Of a stretch of 43,263 nt of DNA, positions 39,201 through 43,263 are shown in pieces. Each line of letters starts with the position of its first letter. The stretch's first letter is position 1. Under the pieces are notes generated by a model that did not search any database, had not been told where the DNA came from, and saw only the letters and a program-made list of their open reading frames with translations. Source of the DNA: a virus; IMG/VR virus record IMGVR_UViG_3300025087_001553, positions 1 through 43,263 of that record. The stretch is one strand, 5' to 3'. Position numbers and translations under genes: made by a program.

Positions 39201-40862
39201 AGTAAAATTCAACTATATGCTGGGATATCTTGTTATGGTGTAAATAGGATACTAGGCGGTGAAAACTACTAGCGAACCCTAAGAATTTTACACATAGAGA
39301 CAATCAGCAGAAAAGATAACTATGTATATTAATTGTAAACAGTGCAACAAACTATTTTATCAAAATAGAAAAGATAAAATATTTTGTTCAAAAAAATGTG
39401 TTTATAAAAATTATAACGACAGAAGACCTAGAAAAACAAATAAAAGTTATTCTAAGGCTAGAACATTAAAAGGTGAAAGTATATCAAAAGAGAAAATGTC
39501 AATTATTTACGGCACATTATTGGGTGATTCATCATTGATATTACAAACTGACGGTTTTCATAGATTGTCACTATGTCATTGTGAAAAGCAATTAGATTAT
39601 CTCTTGTTTAAGAAGCAATTGTTGAATGAAATTTTTTTACAAGATAATGTTAATAGGTATAACAATAACGGTAATATTCAATATCATACTCACTCTATTT
39701 CTCATCCAAGCTTAACTAACATATATGGAATTTTTTATAGAAATAAAAAAAGATATATAACAAGACGTGGGTTAAACTTGTTAGATGAGGATTCTTTATT
39801 ATTTTGGTATCTTGACGATGGATCTTATATAAAATCAAATGACTCTATAATTATTTGTACTGATAGTTATACATTATCTGAAGTTAAAGGTATAAAAAAG
39901 TGGTTTTGGCAAAAATTTAATATAGAGGTTAAAATACTTCCAGTTAAAGGGGTATATGGTGGTGATAGAATGTATTATCGTATTAGATTAAATAAAAAAC
40001 CATCGTTTAAGTTCTTGTCGTTATTATCGCATAGCCAATATTTTAATGGTGTACCATTATCTATACGGTATAAATTTAATAGTTAAATTCTCACAGACTA
40101 TACGTTGAACACACATTTGTGAAGATATAGTCGAGTCTATATGGTGACATATAGTGGTAAACAGAGATGTTTACCCATCATTATTGATGCAATATAAAGC
40201 AAATATTTAAAACGACCATTGGTGTTTCTGACACAGAGAAGAATGCTAATTTGTACGGTGGCCCAGACTTGGTTTATCAAAGAGCCAAAAAGGCGACTGA
40301 ACATGCCCTTGATATTGAACGAGCTTTCATTTGGGGTGAAAAAGCTTCTACTACAGGTAGTAACAGTAAACCGTTACGAACTACAGGTGGTCTCCTTGAA
40401 TTTATTGAGGGTGGTACAGGATTTGTTCAAAATCAAGGTGGCCCATTAACAGCTCCAGACTTTAACACATTTTTACGAGAAGGCTTCACTTATGGTGATA
40501 ACCAAAAAGTATTAATGTGTGGTGGTGTTGTTTTGCAGGCAATAAATGAAATGGCTCGTGGTCAGCTGAGAACCAAAACAGGAGATAAATCTTACGGTTT
40601 GGAAATCAGTGAGTACATGACCCCATTTGGTTCAATCAACATCGTGCACAATCCATTGTTTGTTGAAGAATATTCAGGCTATGCGTTCTTGCTTGATCTT
40701 AATTGTTTCCGATATCGCTTTATGGCGAATCGTGACACTAAGCTCATGATGAACGTTCAGGCCCCTGATGTTGATGGAGAGATTGACCAGTTCATTACTG
40801 AAGCTGGTTTGGAACGAAAACAAAGCCCACTTTGTGCTTTGCTTAAAGGTGTAACTGACTAA
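36271..40862 (+). CDS. Major capsid protein (SU10/DUF5309 type), five exons
   Basis: Proposed exons are 36271-36300, 37164-37379, 38139-38146, 38842-39181 and 40200-40862, giving 1257 nt (418 residues plus stop). The unspliced frame stops after 18 codons. Joined exons read through with family landmarks: DAVDKVFLLEPRKHPLTTLL, NPEF-KW-FEDFYGGRYAKV across three exons, VGDVILNARTGERML, LTNYT-QIFKTTIGVSDTEK across the last junction, and YGGPDLVYQRAKKATEHALD. The junctions restore the NP.FEWFED and NYTQIFRT strings I associate with this family. Each junction is also predicted independently by P1 and P10 pairings. It forms the HK97-fold capsid shell. Confidence 0.9.
36301..37163 (+). mobile_element. 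Group I intron 1 in the capsid gene
   Basis: P1 pairs exon GCCT (36297-36300) with GGGC (36311-36314, U-G at the site). P10 pairs TGGGT (36306-36310) with the next exon ACCCA. P2 is CCGTGCA-gtaa-TGCACGG. Core strings are ATGCTGGAAA (P), AATCAGCAG (Q), GTTCAGAGACTA (R) and AAGATATAGTCC (S). P9 is CTTTATA/TATAAAG, and the last intron base is G37163. Short P1 makes the 5' site a little less sure than in the others. The endonuclease ORF overlaps Q and R. Confidence 0.85.
36404..37126 (+). CDS. LAGLIDADG homing endonuclease (intron 1)
   Basis: This 240-residue protein has two LAGLIDADG helices, LAYLFGVYLTDGCI (near residue 15) and HFIAGVMDGDGWI (near residue 130). It is therefore a monomeric two-domain enzyme. 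The start at MDLEKISSEN is chosen as the first good Met after the intron 5' part. A Met at 36359 (MLEILVRN) is possible. The catalytic Asp of each helix is present. Coding DNA overlaps the Q core sequence at its 5' end and R at its 3' end. It would spread the intron by cutting intronless capsid genes. Confidence 0.88.
   Translation: MDLEKISSENINKELAYLFGVYLTDGCISKSKDKYGYYYNFSLRTIDIEFADRTLACIKLLIPSCRANINRLEPIDRHWPNGHVSKTQVQYCINVGFKKLKDIFWEQTNKKTHIPFVIWRAPDVIKKHFIAGVMDGDGWISKTLRPDKENIQYRIGVGKTEGSWILEFKDFLEKLGVKTLKIERNFSSGRKKVLICFGIRVESFIDHGLFFTIFRKQSRIIDFINRRSETKRCESFGIKI
37380..38138 (+). mobile_element. Group I intron 2 in the capsid gene
   Basis: P1 pairs exon CCAGAGTTT with GGACTCTGG (two U-G at the site). 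P10 pairs CCACTT, just 5' of that guide, with AAGTGG, the start of the next exon, over six base pairs. Core strings are ATGCTGGAAA, CAATCAGCAGG, CAACGACTAGACG and AAAGATATAGTCT. The last base is G38138. The perfect P10 fixes the 3' splice site inside TTCAATG|AAGTGG and thereby defines the 8-nt exon. Confidence 0.92.
37506..38078 (+). CDS. LAGLIDADG homing endonuclease (intron 2)
   Basis: This 190-residue protein starts MINDSDFFWLAGIIDGEGYL, with one LAGLIDADG helix (LAGIIDGEG) at residues 10-18. Single-motif enzymes act as dimers. A later GVGNTDVELIKKVSEIFYVL segment and Lys-rich C-terminus follow. A longer GTG start at 37473 would include the Q core and is less likely. The end overlaps the R core string. 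Confidence 0.85.
   Translation: MINDSDFFWLAGIIDGEGYLTTNKRQGVHKKRNNGNGQYSFITRIGVGNTDVELIKKVSEIFYVLGAKFYFTLHTPNKKFVNAMDYLSINVEGYRSTKKILDAIIDKLHSNKKRQAKKILEYIEYRLSMFQKRNVNGTLCSKIKKEQFESIDKKFEESLRYLKHYQILPSTTRRKASTPLEIIGGSKDIV
38147..38841 (+). mobile_element. Group I intron 3 in the capsid gene
   Basis: P1 pairs exon AGTGGTT with GACCACT, which contains the whole 8-nt exon except its first A. P10 pairs CTCG 5' of the guide with the next exon CGA. Core strings are TTTGCTGGAAT, TCAATCAGCAGG, CAGAGACTACACG and GATATAGTCCGACC. P9 is CTCGTG/CACGAG. The last intron base is G38841, and joining gives TTC-GAA-GAT in frame. Confidence 0.92.
38227..38748 (+). CDS. LAGLIDADG homing endonuclease (intron 3)
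   Basis: This 173-residue protein starts MNNTMVNQQVTTHQIAWLAG, with one LAGLIDADG helix (WLAGVWDGEGTF) near residue 17. It has a KPNHKKAYHITVNKMEDVKV strand and a helical C-terminus. It is probably a dimeric enzyme. It begins inside the Q region and ends just past the R string, so the coding sequence and the ribozyme core share bases. Confidence 0.87.
   Translation: MNNTMVNQQVTTHQIAWLAGVWDGEGTFTIVYDTNKRYVPRITLSNTDVVMINEIIKIFDASGINGHIWQETTSRKPNHKKAYHITVNKMEDVKVITKLMLPYLISKKPRAELLLRFLESRSYYKSKAERDSKTGRVLGIIKQGYSDEEKSLFDQMKELNQVGIKVETSETTR
39182..40199 (+). mobile_element. Group I intron 4 in the capsid gene
   Basis: P1 pairs exon CTATACT with GGTATAG (39196-39202). P10 pairs ATTTG (39191-39195) with CAAAT at the start of the last exon. 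Core strings are ATATGCTGGGA, CAATCAGCAG, CACAGACTATACG and AAGATATAGTCGAG. The last base is G40199. Joining restores NYT-QIFKTT, the expected family string. The intron is the longest of the four (1018 nt). Confidence 0.92.
39322..40086 (+). CDS. LAGLIDADG homing endonuclease with zinc-finger N-terminus (intron 4)
   Basis: This 254-residue protein starts MYINCKQCNKLFYQNRKDKI with CxxC and CSKKC (a small zinc finger, residues 5-26). The LAGLIDADG_2-type domain follows, with IYGTLLGDSSL (near residue 62) and LFWYLDDGSY (near residue 160). It differs in kind from the other three intron enzymes, so the introns were not simply copies of each other. The end is just before the R core string. Confidence 0.87.
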   Translation: MYINCKQCNKLFYQNRKDKIFCSKKCVYKNYNDRRPRKTNKSYSKARTLKGESISKEKMSIIYGTLLGDSSLILQTDGFHRLSLCHCEKQLDYLLFKKQLLNEIFLQDNVNRYNNNGNIQYHTHSISHPSLTNIYGIFYRNKKRYITRRGLNLLDEDSLLFWYLDDGSYIKSNDSIIICTDSYTLSEVKGIKKWFWQKFNIEVKILPVKGVYGGDRMYYRIRLNKKPSFKFLSLLSHSQYFNGVPLSIRYKFNS

Positions 40863-40997
40863 CTCAAATTAGTTCTCTTACATATCCTAATTTATTAGGC
40901 GTCGTAAGCGGGGATGTGACGTAAAATCATTCCCGCCTATATGCTTTGACATATGGCCCGAAACAGCCACGGGTGATTGGCTTTAAAACAATTTATT

Positions 40998-41702
40998 ATG
41001 GCTTCTTTAGATTCATTGCAAATGCGAAGTCTTTCTAAAAAAGGCTTTGTACAGCAAATTTATGACGATGAGGGTATTGCCCTTCGCCTTAGACCGACAG
41101 CTGCGGCTGGTGCTGTTACTTCCGTAACAGTTACAACAGGCACAAGCATTGTTGCTATTTCGGCTAGTGGTGGGACTGAAACATGGGCATTTGCCACTTA
41201 TGACACCGTTGCAAAATTGAAGGCGGTTATTGATGTGAGTGCTTATTGGGATTGTATTGTTCTTGATACATTGCTTTCCGAGACGACTGCAACACAGTTT
41301 GTTGACGGTGCTATTTCTGCTACGGTTGTTGATAGTGTTTCTTATTACGATGTTAAAGTTGACACAAGTGCGGCTGATTACATGGCTGTTTGTGTCACTA
41401 AAACAAGAACTGTTGGTGAGAGTAAACCAAAAGGATCAATGCGTGTTCATCTTAGAGAGATTGAATACAACATTACTTTTGGTGGTGGCGTAGATTCTCA
41501 AGGATTGCGTGTTTATGAACGAAAGGGTTCTATTGAAAACCTTTTGTATTCAAGCACTCCTGCAGATGCAGCGGTGACAAACAAAAATTTTGCTTCTGGT
41601 GAGGGGATTATTACTACACAAGATGGTTACGAATTAGTTGTTTACATGGTTGATGCGACTTCGGTTACTGGCTATGTTGCTGCTATTGGCGAGATTGAAT
41701 AG
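40998..41702 (+). CDS. 234-residue structural protein downstream of capsid gene
   Basis: The protein starts MASLDSLQMRSLSKKGFVQQ. The middle is beta-rich with many Thr, Ser, Ala and Gly (GAVTSVTVTTGTSIVAISAS), and the end carries GYELVVYMVDATSVTGYVAA. Composition and position fit a capsid-decoration or head-tail structural protein. The start at 40998 is preferred to 40977 because ATTTATTATGG is a typical start context here. The 115 bases before it (40863-40977) hold small hairpins (CCTAAT/ATTAGG, GCGGG/CCCGC) and no gene. Confidence 0.6.
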   Translation: MASLDSLQMRSLSKKGFVQQIYDDEGIALRLRPTAAAGAVTSVTVTTGTSIVAISASGGTETWAFATYDTVAKLKAVIDVSAYWDCIVLDTLLSETTATQFVDGAISATVVDSVSYYDVKVDTSAADYMAVCVTKTRTVGESKPKGSMRVHLREIEYNITFGGGVDSQGLRVYERKGSIENLLYSSTPADAAVTNKNFASGEGIITTQDGYELVVYMVDATSVTGYVAAIGEIE

Positions 41703-41709
41703 TTTAATT

Positions 41710-41738
41710 GGGGGGATGGGTTACTCATCTCCCCTTTT
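41710..41738 (+). terminator. Rho-independent terminator
   Basis: GGGGGGATG pairs with CATCTCCCC (one wobble) across a short loop, followed by TTTT. It separates the structural gene from the next one. Confidence 0.75.
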
Positions 41739-41769
41739 AACATATAATTATGAATTAATTTAAAATAAT

Positions 41770-42333
41770 ATGAAGTTTGTATCTAAACAAATAAATTTAA
41801 TGCTTACCTTAAAGCCAGCACTTCAAAGAGAGCCTTTGACTGGCAGACCCGCAGACCCTGGTATACATGTTAGGTTTGCACAGGGTTTGTTTTCCACCGA
41901 CAACGATGATTTAATAACAGCACTTAAAAATCACCCTAGCTTTGGGTATGATTTTGTCCAGGCTGATTCTATGTCTGAAGAAGATATGAAAAGAAATCTT
42001 GATAAGGTTGAGCCTGCTCATGTTATAACTGAGCTGAAATATGGGACACCTGAAAGTGTTGTTGGAGAAAAAAGAATGTTAAAGCTTACGCCTGAAATGG
42101 AAAGATATGTTTCAATTCTAGCAGAAAAAAAGGCATTGGATATTTTGAAACAGATTGCTGAGAATCAAACTGATACTGTTCAGGTAGAACAGCCAGTATT
42201 AGAGAGTAAACCATCAACCGAAATCAATCCATTGTCTACTCCAGGTAATAACTCTAATGATGTTTTAGATGAACAGGCTGTCAATGCTGACGCTGAAAAA
42301 ATAAAAAAAGGTAAGCCAAAAAAGAAAGTATAA
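41770..42333 (+). CDS. 187-residue phage structural-region protein, function unknown
   Basis: The protein starts MKFVSKQINLMLTLKPALQR and contains GRPADPGIHVRFAQGLFSTD. A helical ELKYGTPESVVGEKRM region follows, then a disordered acidic and Pro/Ser/Asn-rich tail ending in a basic KKGKPKKKV. Proteins starting with a short beta domain carrying VRF..G.F.T.D are common after capsid genes in phages. The role is unknown. Confidence 0.6.
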   Translation: MKFVSKQINLMLTLKPALQREPLTGRPADPGIHVRFAQGLFSTDNDDLITALKNHPSFGYDFVQADSMSEEDMKRNLDKVEPAHVITELKYGTPESVVGEKRMLKLTPEMERYVSILAEKKALDILKQIAENQTDTVQVEQPVLESKPSTEINPLSTPGNNSNDVLDEQAVNADAEKIKKGKPKKKV

Positions 42334-42341
42334 TTTAATTT

Positions 42342-43263
42342 ATGGCACACGTAAAAACAGTTAGTGATCGTTATCACTTTCTCTATGACCCATATCTTTC
42401 AGGATTCGACACAACAGAATTGAGAAGGTTTAGTGGCGATGCGAAAGTTTTGGACGGGAAAATTAGATTACACACTGCCAGTATTAGTACCCTCAGGGTG
42501 TTTATGCACGGTAACTTTGAAATGAAGCTTACTGTGCCGACAGCCCCAACAGGCGGAGATTCTCGAGTTTTTGGTTTATATTCAAAAGCATTCGGGAATC
42601 GGAATGCTGCGTACTTTTTTATCAGTGGAACTAATTTTTACGTTAGATCTTATAACGATGATAGTGCAACCCCAGAACAGACAACTGTTCCGTGGGATGC
42701 AACATGGACAAATACACCAACTTCTTTTGAGGTTCGGACAAGAATAGAACGTGTTGAATTTTGGATTGGCAATGGTGATGATAAACGTAAGGTTGCAGAG
42801 CATAATACCACATTCCCAAAGCAGGTTTTACTCCCTGTATATTTTTCTAATGTAGCAAATGATGCTTTTTATATTAACCTATTAAACTTTGGGGAGGTTA
42901 GAAAATCAATCATTGTTCCAAGTAATACGTATTTATCAAGCACCTCAAGCACCTCAAGCTCTACAAGTTCTAGTACCTCAAGCTCTACAAGCTCAAGTAC
43001 TTCAAGCTCTACGTCTTCAAGTACCTCAAGCTCTACAAGTTCTAGTACCTCAAGCTCTACGTCTTCAAGTACTTCAAGCTCTACAAGCTCAAGTACTTCA
43101 AGCTCTACGTCTTCAAGTACTTCAAGCACAAGCTCTAGTACTTCAAGCTCTACGTCTTCAAGTACCTCAAGCACAAGCTCAAGTACTTCAAGCTCTACGT
43201 CTTCAAGTACCTCAAGCACAAGCTCAAGTACTTCAAGCTCTACGTCTTCAAGTACCTCAAGCA
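42342..43263 (+). CDS. Virion appendage protein with Ser/Thr repeat (3' end outside window)
   Basis: The frame is open from ATG 42342 to the right edge, at least 307 residues. Residues 1-195 are beta-rich with aromatic strands (MAHVKTVSDRYHFLYDP, FEMKLTVPTAPTGGDSRVFG, RVEFWIGNGDDKRK), like a jelly-roll or lectin-type domain of a tail or head fibre. From residue 199 on, the sequence is almost only Ser and Thr (STSSSTSS...). Such linkers are usually flexible stalks and may be glycosylated. The start has an AATTTATG context. Confidence 0.75.
   Translation, partial: MAHVKTVSDRYHFLYDPYLSGFDTTELRRFSGDAKVLDGKIRLHTASISTLRVFMHGNFEMKLTVPTAPTGGDSRVFGLYSKAFGNRNAAYFFISGTNFYVRSYNDDSATPEQTTVPWDATWTNTPTSFEVRTRIERVEFWIGNGDDKRKVAEHNTTFPKQVLLPVYFSNVANDAFYINLLNFGEVRKSIIVPSNTYLSSTSSTSSSTSSSTSSSTSSSTSSSTSSSTSSSTSSSTSSSTSSSTSSSTSSSTSSSTSSSTSSTSSSTSSSTSSSTSSTSSSTSSSTSSSTSSTSSSTSSSTSSSTSS
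42936..43263 (+). repeat. Tandem Ser/Thr-coding repeat, continuing beyond window
   Basis: Units such as TCAAGCTCTACGTCTTCAAG and TCAAGTACCTCAAGC (multiples of three) follow each other to the edge of the window. Codons switch among agc, agt, tca, tct and acc, act, aca, acg while the protein stays SSST-like. Copy number is likely to vary and assembly may collapse it. Confidence 0.9.

Noticed and set aside
40200-40214. Alternative 3' splice site of intron 4 at G40214
   Set aside because: It keeps the frame but drops QIFKT and lacks P10. G40199 gives five P10 pairs and the expected capsid string.
42869-43219. Reverse-strand ORF rich in Leu-Glu-Val repeats
   Set aside because: It is antisense of the Ser/Thr repeat. 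The plus-strand frame continues from a real start and a folded domain.

Overview
The window is a 43 kb piece of an AT-rich genome of a tailed double-stranded DNA phage (or prophage) of an uncultured bacterium. The right third is an ordered head module: small and large terminase, P22-type portal, scaffold, SU10-type (DUF5309-like) major capsid protein and structural proteins running off the right edge. The standard genetic code fits: TAA, TAG and TGA all end genes. Promoters look like sigma-70 (TTGACA-17-TATTAT, plus a recurring extended -10), but most start codons follow an A-rich stretch of the type AAAATATG rather than a Shine-Dalgarno sequence. The host therefore probably relies little on SD pairing. 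I cannot name the host.

Layout. 1-7983 (+): end of recA, a sugar-nucleotide epimerase, GroEL, a pair of genes of a HEEH/DUF6745 type, two DNA methyltransferases (MT-A70 and C5-cytosine) and an SPFH/prohibitin protein. 7996-11983 (+): an RNA-repair module. It consists of RtcB RNA ligase interrupted by an intein, about 390 nt of non-coding DNA with four related RNA elements, and a Ro60-like (DUF2828, TROVE/vWA) protein. One of the four elements is joined to a tRNA-like fold in a circularly permuted arrangement. 11984-15980 (+): small genes among structured RNAs, including a probable Acb2-like anti-CBASS protein, a methyltransferase remnant, an SPL-like radical SAM enzyme, an XRE regulator, a lytic transglycosylase and an independent non-coding RNA with its own promoter and terminator. 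16022-22062 (-): a leftward accessory operon of many small proteins. It ends in a class II glutamine amidotransferase plus COOH-NH2 amidoligase pair. 22063-23509: a long non-coding divergent region with promoters and repeats. 23510-28301 (+): small proteins, an Rnl5-type RNA ligase, a tRNA-Thr-like gene, GroES, a nucleotide-sugar dehydrogenase and an HU-like protein. 28537-43263 (+): packaging and capsid genes.

The most striking features are as follows. (1) The major capsid gene is split into five exons by four group I introns, each with its own LAGLIDADG endonuclease ORF. Pairing of P1 and P10 with the exons fixes the splice sites, reveals an 8-nt micro-exon, and gives an uninterrupted 418-residue capsid protein. 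(2) RtcB, Y-RNA-like hairpins and a Ro60-like protein sit together, with a second RNA ligase (Rnl5) elsewhere in the window. This suggests a phage RNA-repair or RNA-surveillance system. (3) The phage carries both chaperonin halves (GroEL at 1513, GroES at 26833). (4) An amidoligase/amidotransferase peptide-modification cassette is present. (5) Several structured RNAs match no family I recognise. One of them occurs in two copies just upstream of two unrelated genes.

Two genes (19006-19318 and 12342-12555) look frameshifted at single homopolymers, so sequencing or assembly error is possible there.
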